Notes under the pieces: generated by a model
What the model saw: the letters and a program-made list of their open reading frames with translations, nothing else
Databases searched by the model: none
Told to the model about the DNA's origin: nothing
Source of the DNA: Leptospira congkakensis
GTDB taxonomy: Bacteria > Spirochaetota > Leptospiria > Leptospirales > Leptospiraceae
Direction of reading: 5' to 3'
NCBI RefSeq assembly: GCF_004770265.1
Contig: NZ_RQGQ01000001.1
Span: 62,001 to 126,000, forward strand
Length of the DNA: 64,000 nucleotides
Position numbers and translations under genes: made by a program
Part shown: positions 31,910 through 41,061 of the stretch, in pieces
Layout: each line of letters starts with the position of its first letter
How positions within the stretch are numbered: position 1 is the first letter of the stretch

Positions 31910-34900
31910 CCAGATAAAGAGGGAGGGTTTGCCTTGGTTTCCAGTGATTACTAAAATCTTTCCGTTTACGGAATCGATGATAGCAACAGGTCTATCGGCC
32001 GATGATGCTCCCTGACCTGCAGATAAATCAGTATGAGCACAACTAGATCCGTCCAAATTGCAGCGGAACAGGCTTGGTCTACTGGAGGTTAATCCTTTTT
32101 GTGTGACAACCAGAAGCTTTCCATTTATAAGATCGATTATCGCACTAGTTTCATGTCCTGAACTACTTCCTTGTCCTGCTGAGAGATCAGTATGAGAACA
32201 GCTAGATCCATCCAAATTACAGCGATACAAGCTAGGTTTGCCATTGTTTGCATTATTTGTAGCCGTCACCAATAGTTTTTTATTGATAAAATCTATTGCC
32301 GCAAAAGGACTTGAGCATGAATTATTTCCTTGCCCAGCGGAGATGTCAGTGTGAGAACAAGATGTTCCATCTAAATTACAGCGAAATAGACTGAGTTTAC
32401 CGTTGTTTGCATAGTTAGTTGTCACCACCAATAGTTTTCTATTTATAGGATCGATAACTACGCCTGAGGTGTAACCAGAAGCATTTCCCTGTCCCGCAGA
32501 GATATCGGTGTGAGAACAAGAAGTTCCATCCAAATTACAACGAAAGAGACCTGGCTTAGTATTGTTTGCTCCATTCGTTGTCACTACCAATAATTTTTTA
32601 TTTATAGGGTCGATTACTGCAAAAGGCTCGTAGCCAGACCCATTTCCTTGTCCTGCAGAGATATCAGAAAATGAACAGTTAGATCCATCCGAATGGCACC
32701 GGTACAGACTCAGCTTATCATTGTTTACCGAACTTTGCGTGACTGCCAAAATTTTGTCATTGAAAACATCGAATACCATATGAGGGCTATTAACTGACCC
32801 ATTCCCTTGTCCTGCTGAGATATCAGAAAATGAACAGTTAGATCCATCCAAATTACAGCGAAATAGACCGGGTTTGCGGCCTGACGCGGTTACCACCAAA
32901 AGTTTTCCATTAACCGTATCTATTACTGCACTTGGATAAACTCCTGAGCGCCCAGCGGATATATCTACATGTGTCCCTGTGGCACTTGTCCCGGGAGGTG
33001 TCGCAGTCGTCAGCGCAACTACTTCCAAAAAAGAAAAGGCACTTGTGAACGCTGTATTACTTGCCACCACCCTAAAGTAATACAAAGTTCCTCCAGCAAG
33101 TCCTGTGATCGTCGCATAAGGATCAGTCACTGGTCCAAAGCTAGTGGATGCAGTTGTGACCCCAGGGCTTGTGCTATAGTACACAGTGTACGATGTAGCT
33201 CCAGTCACAGGCCACCATTGTACAACGGCACTCGTTCCCCCTGCCTGTGCTTCTACATAAGCAGGCGCATCCGGTGGGCCAACCTGGAAACTAGTGTTTC
33301 CTGCTGTGCTTAGGTTTCCTGCCAAGTCACGAGCCACGTATTTCACTTGGTTGCTTCCATTAGAAAGTGCCACAGGAGAAGAATAAACCGTTCCATTAGT
33401 AACCACACCACTTCCGTCAAACGTAGGTTCTGTGCCATTCAGTGTATAAATAATTTTATCGCATCCGCTACCACTGGTGTCGGAACAACTGAGTTGGAGT
33501 TGGGTTCCTGAAGGGAAAGGTCCCGAACCAGAAGGAGATGCCATCGTTACCACAGGAGCCGTAGTGTCTTTATTTGTGTTGCGTGTGGTAGATCCAAAGC
33601 TACCGATAAGATTGGCGACACAAATGCGGATCGTATTATCTCCTTCCACAAAATGAGAGTTGGTTATCGTAGAAGTGATATCTGTTGTGGCAGCTGCATT
33701 TCCCGTTACATTCGCATTACTTCCTGTATTGGTTAGAGCCGTCCCAGTAGAACAACTAGATCCACCCAAACGGATTTGGTAAGAACCTGCTTTGGAACTC
33801 TGCCAACTTAACGATACATTCGAAGATCCATTGATGGCAGATGTATGAGAATTTACAGTGATGGTTGCGACTTGCGTATCTACAGTATAGTTTTGCGAAC
33901 TGACACCAGAAACATTGCCTGCTTTGTCACGAGCCACAAACTTAGTATAGGTGACAGCGCCATCAGTCATGGCAAAGGCAGCGGTATATAAAGTTCCACT
34001 ACTTACAGTTCCAGTCGTTCCTTGAATGGCTGGATTTGTTGGACTAGATCCGACTTGGACGGCATAGGCAATCTGATCGCATCCAGAACCGCCAGTATCG
34101 GAACAGGATAGAGATACAGAAGTGGCGACTCCATAATTTCCCGCACCTGGATCAGCAGTCACGACTGGTGCTGTATCATCCCTTTGCAAACTAACAGATA
34201 CAAATCCTGTCAGTCCATTGGATGCAGTCACACAGATGCGATATGTCTTTGTGCCTTCGCCAGTGAAATGAGTATGAGAACGAACAAATCCTTGGTCTAC
34301 GTTGGCGGTAGCAGATCCTGTTGTCGCAATAGTTCCTGAATCACAAGAACTTCCTTCTCGAACGGTAAAAGACCCAGACCTGTCCGACCTCCAAGTCGCA
34401 GTGGAACTGGAAATTGCACCAGCACTGGCACTGATGGATGTCGAAGATTGGCTGACAAGAGTAAGTGCCGGAATTTTAGTTTCGATCGTATAAACGATGC
34501 TAATCGGTGCAGAAAGATTTCCTGCTAAGTCACGACAGATGGCTTGGAGGGTATGACTTCCTTCGGTAGATAGAGCGACTGCTTGGGAAGATTTTGTGAT
34601 GATGGTTCCTTGTTTTGGAGAGAAGCTAGGAGCCGATGCATCCAAAGTATAAACAATCGAACCTGGTGCTTTGTTATCGGAACAAGTAAGAGTTGTTGTT
34701 TGTGTGGTGGAAAAAGTTCCGGTTAACAAAGAACTGGTGATGGTTGGAGGAGTAGTATCGCTCAAAATGGTAACGATAGCCGTATCGTTCGGCGTTCCAT
34801 CTCCGTCGGTATCAAAGCCTAATGGGTTTCCATTTGTATCCACAATGATGACCACCGGATTTCCAGTTCCTCCAGGCCCTGTCGTGAGAAAACCAGGTGG

Positions 34901-35260
34901 ATTGGGACTAATATAATAGTCAGGCAATCCGTCTCCATTCGTGTCGACGGCATCAGGAATCCCATCTCCATTGGTATCGATCAGGATGAGGTTCGGTGTA
35001 GTTCCGCCGGTAAGATTGATTCCATCGGAAACACCGTCTCCATTGGAATCGACCAAAGTTCCATCTGGTTTTCCATCACCTGACAGATCCACTGGTGTTC
35101 CTGGAGTTAGGTTTTGCGCGGAGGCAGGTGATCCGCCAACGAGTCCCAATAGAAAGGCAAACAGGCTAAAGTCTGTTTGGTTGCCGCCGCTAGGAAGGAT
35201 TCCTACGCAATGAGTATAGGAAATCAATAGAAAGGAAATTAGGGTTAGTTTTTTTCGCAT
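31907..35260 (-). CDS. giant multidomain lipoprotein, copy 3 (FN3 and seven-unit C-terminal propeller)
   Basis: The protein has 1117 residues. The signal peptide ends SYTHC, a weaker lipobox than in copies 1 and 2. The order DxDGD repeats, alternating chitobiase-C-like and Cys-rich domains and FN3 matches the other copies closely. The C-terminal third has the most regular units: six cores such as GLFRCNLDGTSCSHTDISAG and SLYRCNLDGSSCSHTDLSAG, each followed by I/V-ID-x-NxKLLVVT, with an opening half-unit (THVDISAG) and the closing KPSLFIW. High similarity between adjacent units points to recent internal duplication or homogenisation. It is in inverted orientation to copy 1 and both are followed by the same element. 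Confidence 0.85.
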   Translation of the reverse strand: MRKKLTLISFLLISYTHCVGILPSGGNQTDFSLFAFLLGLVGGSPASAQNLTPGTPVDLSGDGKPDGTLVDSNGDGVSDGINLTGGTTPNLILIDTNGDGIPDAVDTNGDGLPDYYISPNPPGFLTTGPGGTGNPVVIIVDTNGNPLGFDTDGDGTPNDTAIVTILSDTTPPTITSSLLTGTFSTTQTTTLTCSDNKAPGSIVYTLDASAPSFSPKQGTIITKSSQAVALSTEGSHTLQAICRDLAGNLSAPISIVYTIETKIPALTLVSQSSTSISASAGAISSSTATWRSDRSGSFTVREGSSCDSGTIATTGSATANVDQGFVRSHTHFTGEGTKTYRICVTASNGLTGFVSVSLQRDDTAPVVTADPGAGNYGVATSVSLSCSDTGGSGCDQIAYAVQVGSSPTNPAIQGTTGTVSSGTLYTAAFAMTDGAVTYTKFVARDKAGNVSGVSSQNYTVDTQVATITVNSHTSAINGSSNVSLSWQSSKAGSYQIRLGGSSCSTGTALTNTGSNANVTGNAAATTDITSTITNSHFVEGDNTIRICVANLIGSFGSTTRNTNKDTTAPVVTMASPSGSGPFPSGTQLQLSCSDTSGSGCDKIIYTLNGTEPTFDGSGVVTNGTVYSSPVALSNGSNQVKYVARDLAGNLSTAGNTSFQVGPPDAPAYVEAQAGGTSAVVQWWPVTGATSYTVYYSTSPGVTTASTSFGPVTDPYATITGLAGGTLYYFRVVASNTAFTSAFSFLEVVALTTATPPGTSATGTHVDISAGRSGVYPSAVIDTVNGKLLVVTASGRKPGLFRCNLDGSNCSFSDISAGQGNGSVNSPHMVFDVFNDKILAVTQSSVNNDKLSLYRCHSDGSNCSFSDISAGQGNGSGYEPFAVIDPINKKLLVVTTNGANNTKPGLFRCNLDGTSCSHTDISAGQGNASGYTSGVVIDPINRKLLVVTTNYANNGKLSLFRCNLDGTSCSHTDISAGQGNNSCSSPFAAIDFINKKLLVTATNNANNGKPSLYRCNLDGSSCSHTDLSAGQGSSSGHETSAIIDLINGKLLVVTQKGLTSSRPSLFRCNLDGSSCAHTDLSAGQGASSADRPVAIIDSVNGKILVITGNQGKPSLFIW

Positions 35261-35333
35261 AACAAGCAGCCAATTTTAACATATTTTCCAAATAATATTC
35301 GGAAATGATAATATGGGTTCGAACTTGGAATGT

Positions 35334-35360
35334 GGACAACTAATTTTCATTAGTTTGTCC
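35334..35360. promoter_or_regulatory. palindrome upstream of giant copy 3
   Basis: GGACAACTAAT (35334-35344) is inverted as ATTAGTTTGTCC (35349-35360) with one bulged T. It lies 74 bp upstream of the giant copy 3 start, a suitable place for an operator or for the end of the preceding transcript. Confidence 0.35.
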
Positions 35361-35372
35361 AAAAAGTGAACT

Positions 35373-35424
35373 AAAACCGTTTAAAACGTTCTAGAAAGTG
35401 GTTTCCACCGTTTCTAACGGTTTT
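35373..35424 (-). terminator. long hairpin at the end of the helix-hairpin-helix gene
   Basis: AAAACCGTT (35373-35381) and AACGGTTTT (35416-35424) form the outer stem, with AAACG/CGTTT and a GTGG/CCAC pair further in. Read on the minus strand, the gene's TAG stop (35414-35416) lies in the left arm and the stem ends in TTTT. It works as a terminator by appearance; it also contains a version of the GTTCT-GAAA motif. Confidence 0.6.
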
Positions 35425-35653
35425 GAAAATAAAGGTGAGTGAACTTCGATTCATCTTTCAATTGAATCCCTAGATTTGTTAGTTCAGCTTCAAGTTTGGG
35501 GAGGGAACTGGGACCAAACCCATGCAATCGAAGTAGGTCTTTTTTCGTAAATCGAGATAGATCTTCGAGTTTTGAAATCCCAAGTTCATTGATCAAAGCT
35601 CTCTGGGCAGGTACTCCGAGAAAACTTAAAAAATTAGAATCATTTGTTTTCAT
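35414..35653 (-). CDS. helix-hairpin-helix (RNA polymerase alpha C-terminal-like) protein
   Basis: The protein has 79 residues. The core LGVPAQRALINELGISKLED, LSRFTKKDLLRLHGFGPSSL, PKLEAELTNLGI is the fold shared by the alpha-subunit C-terminal domain and TfoX C-terminal domain, with the GFGP hairpin turn that contacts DNA or RNA. Stand-alone versions of this size are common and of unknown role. The frame opens at TTG five codons upstream; ATG 35653 with GGAAG about eight bases before is preferred. It is followed by a strong hairpin and preceded by the TPM-domain gene on its other side. Confidence 0.8.
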   Translation of the reverse strand: MKTNDSNFLSFLGVPAQRALINELGISKLEDLSRFTKKDLLRLHGFGPSSLPKLEAELTNLGIQLKDESKFTHLYFQNR

Positions 35654-35691
35654 ATTCGATTCTTCCAATTCATCACTTGGGTAAAGGGCAT

Positions 35692-37317
35692 CTAGTAGCT
35701 ACCGCCGCTTCCGCCTCCACCGGATGAACCTCCACCAAAACTTCCTCCCCCGCTGCCACCGCCACCAGAGGAGCCGCCAGAACTGCTCTTTTGTTTTTTG
35801 GGAATGGTTTCGTATTCGGTGGCACTATGTTTGCAGTGAGCACAATTTCGTCTGACTTCTACCTTACCCGAACTGCTGTAAGTTGCTTCTGAAAGGATGC
35901 GGCTGGATTTACAAACAAAGGTTTCGAACTTACAATCCGGGCAGGTCTTGATTTTACGAAAGGAAGTGCCTTTGTAAATGTATTCTGGATCGATATTGGG
36001 AAATTTGAGAATGGAATTGGCCTCGCATCCCGGACATACCCAAACATCGTAATCTATGGAATTCACTAGCTCTTCAGAAATTTGACCTTTCGACAAATGG
36101 GTGTTATCCTCTTCTTCCGAAAGTTTGATCATAGCGGTTCCACATTTTTTACAGTTTCTGGGTGTGTTGCGAATGTTTTGTAATCGTTCCATCAACTTAC
36201 GCATTCGTAAGTCTCCCCAAAAAATAAAGAAGACAATGATGCTTGCAACAATGAGAAAAATTGATATAGGGAATAAGGCATCCTCTAACACCAAAGACAA
36301 TAGAGTGATGGCAATGATGACGGGACTGATCACAATTCCATAAAACAAAATAAAATCTGTTTTGTGGACAATATGGTATTTGGCAGTTGGAGAAGGTGTG
36401 AGCCAAACCACAATCCTTTGGAATAAATTTAAAAATAGAAAAAGACCTAAATAACCGAAGATAAGAAACTTCTTATTTCGAAACGATTCTTCCTTTTCTA
36501 TTTTTTCTTGTTCGGCGAATTTTTCGTTTAACAATCTTGATTCTTCATCGTTTAAAAAATAGTTTCCAGTGGTATTGTATCTATCAACGGTTTCTTCTAA
36601 GATTTTCTTTTCATCATCTGTGAGTTGCGAGTAGGGTTTTCCTTGGTAATCATATTCATCGGTTCGTTTTGACTGATTGGATGTGTCATTGTTTGAAGGA
36701 TCTTCACTTATATCTGTCGCAACATTTGTGTTAGATACATTGATTACTAAATTTTCCACCGCGATTTCTGGATGGTTCAGTTTATTGATCAGTGCGGCAA
36801 CCGTATCGGCATGACCCTTTTGAAAATCATCAGCTTTAAAAGAAGGAATGGTGTAGGTATCAATGATTCGTTTGACTGTGACGTCTGGAAGGGCTCCTTC
36901 CAGACCATATCCAATTTCGATTTCCACACGCCTTTGGTCGATGATGTGTAAAACTAGGATTCCATTGTCCTTGCCTTTTTTCCCAATTTTCCAATGATTA
37001 AATAGTGCGACGGCAAAGTCTTTTGGCACATAACTTCCAATCGTCGGCAATGTGACGACCGCAATTTCCAATCCACTCGAAGCTTCTTCTGCACTGATCA
37101 TATTGTCGATGACTGACGCGTCTGTCAAAACACCGGCACTGTCTTCTACCCAACTATTTCTTAGTTCCTTAGGATTGGGAACTTTGGAAACAAGTGAGTC
37201 TATGGATTCTTCATGGGAAGGGGAGCAGAAGAAAATTGTGAGCAGGGAAGTTGCTACGGCGAGAGTCAGTAGAATCTTATGGAAATAGGTTTGTCTTTGG
37301 GTAAGGAGTGCATTCAC
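35692..37317 (-). CDS. TPM-domain lipoprotein with zinc ribbons and Gly/Ser-rich tail
   Basis: The protein has 541 residues. The signal segment ends with FFC (LTIFFCSPS), a possible lipobox. Residues ~55-180 form the TPM domain (VEDSAGVLTD, GLEIAVVTLP, KGKDNGILVLHI, VEIEIGYGLEGALPD) seen in YgcG and Psb32. Two membrane helices follow (IFGYLGLFLFLNLF; LFYGIVISPVIIAITLLSL). The cytoplasmic part has four CxxC pairs (CKKCG, CPGCE, CPDCK, CAHCK) forming two or more zinc ribbons. The end is GGSSGGGGSGG repeats typical of YgcG-like proteins. The family is linked to envelope assembly or complex repair. The zinc-ribbon insertion is the notable part. Confidence 0.8.
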   Translation of the reverse strand: MNALLTQRQTYFHKILLTLAVATSLLTIFFCSPSHEESIDSLVSKVPNPKELRNSWVEDSAGVLTDASVIDNMISAEEASSGLEIAVVTLPTIGSYVPKDFAVALFNHWKIGKKGKDNGILVLHIIDQRRVEIEIGYGLEGALPDVTVKRIIDTYTIPSFKADDFQKGHADTVAALINKLNHPEIAVENLVINVSNTNVATDISEDPSNNDTSNQSKRTDEYDYQGKPYSQLTDDEKKILEETVDRYNTTGNYFLNDEESRLLNEKFAEQEKIEKEESFRNKKFLIFGYLGLFLFLNLFQRIVVWLTPSPTAKYHIVHKTDFILFYGIVISPVIIAITLLSLVLEDALFPISIFLIVASIIVFFIFWGDLRMRKLMERLQNIRNTPRNCKKCGTAMIKLSEEEDNTHLSKGQISEELVNSIDYDVWVCPGCEANSILKFPNIDPEYIYKGTSFRKIKTCPDCKFETFVCKSSRILSEATYSSSGKVEVRRNCAHCKHSATEYETIPKKQKSSSGGSSGGGGSGGGSFGGGSSGGGGSGGSY

Positions 37318-37362
37318 GACCGCTAAATCATAGAAGAGCGGATTGGGATGTCAAGCCTCTAG

Positions 37363-38187
37363 TTATGGGGGAAGCCCACAAGAGGATCCACAAGTAAAGG
37401 AAATGGTTCTTGGAGTGAGAGGAATTCCAGACTGAGAACGAATCCCGGGGCCCAAAGAAATCGTATAAGTAGTTTCGTTAACAAAGCCGTCTGGCATTCC
37501 ATGAAGTGACTGGCCTTGTATGCTAACGCTTTCTACGGAAACTGGTGGAGTGATCAAAATATTCTCAGAAAACCATGTAGAGTAAGGCACTTCATCTTCT
37601 GGAAGTAGAATGATATCTGAAAAATAGAAAGAGAGCATTGATGGAGCATTTTCTACGTAAGCATTATTTTTTGGACCCGAATCAGTAAGTTCAAAAAAAC
37701 TAGGTTGGTTTCCTGGTTCATAAGCAAAAAAACTCGAGACTTCCACAAGACTAGAATTGTCTTTGATTTCCGTAACTCGAATGTCTAGAGGTGAAGAAAC
37801 AAGAAGTGTGAAGCTAAAATATGAGGAGCCACCTTTTGTCACTGTAAATGTGGTGGAGCCGGTTGATAAATGAATGAAAAATCTCCCACCAGAATCCGTT
37901 GTTGCCGATGAATCTAATCCATCGAGTCCATTGGATCGGCTGGCAACCGTAAGAGTTGCATTTGGAACTGCTGCACCTGTTTCATCACGAATTTGGCCAG
38001 TGATGGAAATAGCAAAGGGTGAAGGAGTCAGTCCGCCCAGAAGAGGGAGTCCTAGGAGAATGGATGAGTCTTCTTTGGGATCAGAAACCAGGATGCTTTG
38101 AACGAAGGGGTTGAAGTAGCAGTTTGCTTGGATTGTCAGCAGAACTAGAAGTAAGGAATATTTGAGTTTACGTATGATAAAATTCAT
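37363..38187 (-). CDS. NCYFNP lipoprotein with carboxypeptidase-regulatory-like domain, copy 1
   Basis: The protein has 274 residues and is one of three tandem paralogues. The signal peptide ends QANC, followed by YFNP. A carboxypeptidase regulatory-like beta-sandwich follows (ISITGQIRDETGAAVPNATL, DSGGRFFIHLSTGSTTFTV). The C-terminal half has a Big_5-like pattern (APSMLSFYFSDIILL; TYTISLGPGIRSQSGIPL) and ends with a Cys pair (FTCGSSCG) that could form a disulfide. Probably a surface-exposed lipoprotein of unknown function. Spacing to the next copy upstream is 185 bp. Confidence 0.75.
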   Translation of the reverse strand: MNFIIRKLKYSLLLVLLTIQANCYFNPFVQSILVSDPKEDSSILLGLPLLGGLTPSPFAISITGQIRDETGAAVPNATLTVASRSNGLDGLDSSATTDSGGRFFIHLSTGSTTFTVTKGGSSYFSFTLLVSSPLDIRVTEIKDNSSLVEVSSFFAYEPGNQPSFFELTDSGPKNNAYVENAPSMLSFYFSDIILLPEDEVPYSTWFSENILITPPVSVESVSIQGQSLHGMPDGFVNETTYTISLGPGIRSQSGIPLTPRTISFTCGSSCGLPP

Positions 38188-38372
38188 TTTCGTAAATATG
38201 GCGTCTTAAATGATAAGTCGCCGCGGCATAAATTTATGCGAATATATGAATTTTATGATATATAGTTATGATTTGTCAAATCAAAAATAGCCTGATTTAT
38301 GTCCCTGGACATACGGAGCAAGTAGGCGAGATCGGTATTATTTTTGAAAATAGGAAAATACTTGGATAGCAA

Positions 38373-39185
38373 TTAAGATCCACTGCAACTAGGTTGGCAA
38401 AGAAATGTAAGAGTTCGCGGTTTTAAAGTTTTACCAGCCGCCGATTTAATTCCTGATCCAAATATAAATATATTCGGCCCAATAGAACCAGCCGACGCAT
38501 TGTAAATTGTAAGTACATTGTTGGTTATTTCAGATGCCTCCCCATCAAGTGTTTTGGTAGGATACGTTAATATATTTGCATCCAAAAAGGTTTGTTTGTC
38601 CCCTGGAACATCCAAGTTTTCAGAGAATGTAATATAAAGATAGGTTGGCCAAATTTCAAATGTTGTTCCTTCTGATATCGGAGAAGTGGAAACTATATCA
38701 AAATAATTCGGAATGGAACCTTCCGAATAAAATTCCATATTGATAGCACCAGCGCCAGCAACTGATGATGCAACGACAGATACAACACCTGGGCTTGGAA
38801 TTGAAATTGTGAATGTAAACAACACCGAACCTGATTGTTCTACTCGAAAGGTTGTTTCGCCTAAACTTAAAGTAAGATAAAACCTACCTCCTTCATTTAA
38901 TGAGGTAGTGCTGGTGAGACGAGGTGATGGATTGATTTGGCTAAGGATAGTCAAGGCACCGTTAGCGACAGCAGCTCCATTTGCATTAACTACTTGGCCT
39001 GTGATGTTGACAGTTCTTGATCCAGTAAGTGCAGCGGCAATTCCCAATTTAGATGCTGGATTTGTGTTTTCTTCAATTTCTGGATTCACAACCATTTGCA
39101 CCGCTGGATTGAAATAACAATTCCCGAGTAACATCCCTAAACTCAAAAATACTGCAACAGATAGTAAATTAAATCGCGAGCTCAT
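38373..39185 (-). CDS. NCYFNP lipoprotein with carboxypeptidase-regulatory-like domain, copy 2
   Basis: The protein has 270 residues. The lipobox is LLGNC, followed by YFNPAVQ. The layout matches copy 1: VNITGQVVNANGAAVANGAL, EGGRFYLTLSLGETTFRV, then TYLYITFSENLDVPG and GSGIKSAAGKTLKPRTLTF, ending CQPSC. The second half resembles Ig-like Big_5 domains, in which FSEN motifs are usual. Compared with copy 1 the Cys pair at the end is kept (CQPSC versus CGSSC). It is co-directional with its two paralogues, each with its own upstream gap. Confidence 0.75.
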   Translation of the reverse strand: MSSRFNLLSVAVFLSLGMLLGNCYFNPAVQMVVNPEIEENTNPASKLGIAAALTGSRTVNITGQVVNANGAAVANGALTILSQINPSPRLTSTTSLNEGGRFYLTLSLGETTFRVEQSGSVLFTFTISIPSPGVVSVVASSVAGAGAINMEFYSEGSIPNYFDIVSTSPISEGTTFEIWPTYLYITFSENLDVPGDKQTFLDANILTYPTKTLDGEASEITNNVLTIYNASAGSIGPNIFIFGSGIKSAAGKTLKPRTLTFLCQPSCSGS

Positions 39186-39361
39186 ATCGTTTCTCCAGAA
39201 AAAAGAGGGATTGTTTTACAAAAGGAAAATCTCTTAGGTTAGGAACCTAAGAGGTTAATTGTATGGGACGTAGTGATGTTTGGCAAGAAATTTATTGATT
39301 ACGAAGGGTAACCGAACTGAAATTAACCGAATATTTCCTCTCTCAACCCAAAAAATCTTTA

Positions 39362-40225
39362 TTAATAAGCACAAGCTTCCGGTAGGCTGTAACAAAACTT
39401 AATTCTACGCGGTGTCAGCGAATTGCCCGAAGCAGATTTGATATTAGAAGTAAAATCTATAGTATATACATTGCTATATGTAAATTCTCCTATTGCCATA
39501 AGTGGAATTTGATTTCCAAAAATACTTGAAGGTAGATATCCAGTCCCTATCGCAGGTGAAATGATCACAGAATTTTGAGCCCAAGATAAATTTCCTGGCT
39601 CTACATCTGCAGGAGCTTCATTGAATTCTAAAAATATTGCATTCGGAGCTTTTCCTAAATTAACGTTATGAATATTTACTTCTGACTCTCCTTCTAAAGT
39701 GAACACTCGTACCAACTCAAAAAAGCTAGGTGACTCGCTACCGTTCATTGTACCTAAATTGGAAATTTCAAACAATTCGGAAGTGCCACTTATCTCTGCT
39801 GTGATCGAAGTTGGATCCAAAACGTCCAATGAGAGGGTAAAAAGTGGAGAGTCATTTTGTGAAACTACAAAACTAATCCTGCCTGATTGGAAAGGTAAAT
39901 AAAACCTTCCCCCCGAATCAGTTGTGTAAGGTGGTAAAATGGATTTGGATTGGGGTGAAATAGGTGAAGGAGCTAAAACAAGATTTGCTAGTGCTGTGCC
40001 ATATTGATTACGGATTTGACCCGTGATCTTTAGGTCAGATACTCCTGGGCCGAGTCCAAGTAAACTAAGAAATGAATTATCATTTTTTTCTTCCACTGGA
40101 TTTAAGATTCCGTTCACAATCGGATTGAAATAACAATTTTGAAAAAACGAAATGGAAAAGACTAATAATCCAATCGTTTTTTTCAATGGCAGATAAGAAG
40201 TCATTCTGGAGTATCTAAATTTCAT
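39362..40225 (-). CDS. NCYFNP lipoprotein with carboxypeptidase-regulatory-like domain, copy 3
   Basis: The protein has 287 residues; a second ATG seven codons later would also give a good signal peptide. The lipobox is FFQNC, followed by YFNPIVNG. It keeps LKITGQIRNQYGTALANLVL and DSGGRFYLPFQSGRISFVV, then AIFLEFNEAPADVEP and TSNIKSASGNSLTPRRIKF, ending with a Cys pair (CYSLPEAC). It is the first gene of the tandem trio and lies 17 bp from the end of the coiled-coil gene upstream, so the two may be co-transcribed. Confidence 0.75.
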   Translation of the reverse strand: MKFRYSRMTSYLPLKKTIGLLVFSISFFQNCYFNPIVNGILNPVEEKNDNSFLSLLGLGPGVSDLKITGQIRNQYGTALANLVLAPSPISPQSKSILPPYTTDSGGRFYLPFQSGRISFVVSQNDSPLFTLSLDVLDPTSITAEISGTSELFEISNLGTMNGSESPSFFELVRVFTLEGESEVNIHNVNLGKAPNAIFLEFNEAPADVEPGNLSWAQNSVIISPAIGTGYLPSSIFGNQIPLMAIGEFTYSNVYTIDFTSNIKSASGNSLTPRRIKFCYSLPEACAY

Positions 40226-40242
40226 ATCAATATACCTAGAGC

Positions 40243-41061
40243 TTACTTCTTCTTCTTCAAAGATTCTAAATCTTTTTCGAGTTGTTCTAACTCGTATTTT
40301 TCTTCCGCTTCTTTCAGTTCTTGTTCGGTTCTGATTTGTTCTACGGCTTCATCTTTGATGCGTTTGATTTCGGAATCAGAGACCATACGATATCCATTTC
40401 CATCGCAAACATCAACGATAATGGTTTTACGAGTGACTGTGATGAGAAATCCACCGAGAAGAGTAATCGCCATATCTTTCCAAGTAGAAGTTTGTTTGAT
40501 CCGAACAGGGCGGTTGTCTTTGGGAAGTAATACATTCCAATCAGGTTCGTAGAAACGTAAGGCACCAAACAACCAAAAGTATTCTGGATATTCTTGGAAT
40601 GCCTGGCATTTTGCCGAGTCGGGAGCGAGAGTGATCATGTTACCATCAGCAACAGACCCAAGAACAAAGGAATCACGAAGGCTATGGGTTACGACTTCGC
40701 CTCCTTCTTGTTTCGCTTTTCTTTCTGATTCTTGTCTGGATAATTCTTCTCTACGTTTGCGGATTTCTTCTTGTTTGGCTGCGATGGCTTTTTCTTTTTC
40801 AGATTTTCGTTTTTCTTCTTCTTCTTTACGAATGTTTTCTTCTTCTGATTCCGCAATGTCTTTGTAGATAATTTTTAGGACAGTTTTTTTGGAAATCACC
40901 ATGTGTTTTCCGTTCTGTGTGTCCACTTCGACACTATCCACGTTTTGGTTGGTCACAATCCCTTTGATGGATTTGCCTTGTTTGAGAAGGATGGTTTGTA
41001 CAGCGCTTAATGGAAAAATAAAAAATAGAAGTATAATTAAGGTTAATTTGATGTTTCGCAT
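40243..41061 (-). CDS. secreted coiled-coil protein, hypothetical
   Basis: The protein has about 272 residues from the ATG at 41061; the frame is open 39 codons further up, but the signal peptide (KLTLIILLFFIFPLSAVQT) starts only here. An N-terminal small barrel-like part (LLKQGKSIKGIVTNQNVDSV; VISKKTVLKIIYKD) is followed by a charged coiled coil (residues ~80-135; EEEEKRKSEKEKAIAAKQEE). Then comes a hydrophobic hairpin-like stretch (KDMAITLLGGFLITV) and a second coiled coil at the C-terminus. The N-terminal part resembles a domain found in several Leptospira proteins of unknown function. Envelope location is inferred. Confidence 0.65.
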   Translation of the reverse strand: MRNIKLTLIILLFFIFPLSAVQTILLKQGKSIKGIVTNQNVDSVEVDTQNGKHMVISKKTVLKIIYKDIAESEEENIRKEEEEKRKSEKEKAIAAKQEEIRKRREELSRQESERKAKQEGGEVVTHSLRDSFVLGSVADGNMITLAPDSAKCQAFQEYPEYFWLFGALRFYEPDWNVLLPKDNRPVRIKQTSTWKDMAITLLGGFLITVTRKTIIVDVCDGNGYRMVSDSEIKRIKDEAVEQIRTEQELKEAEEKYELEQLEKDLESLKKKK

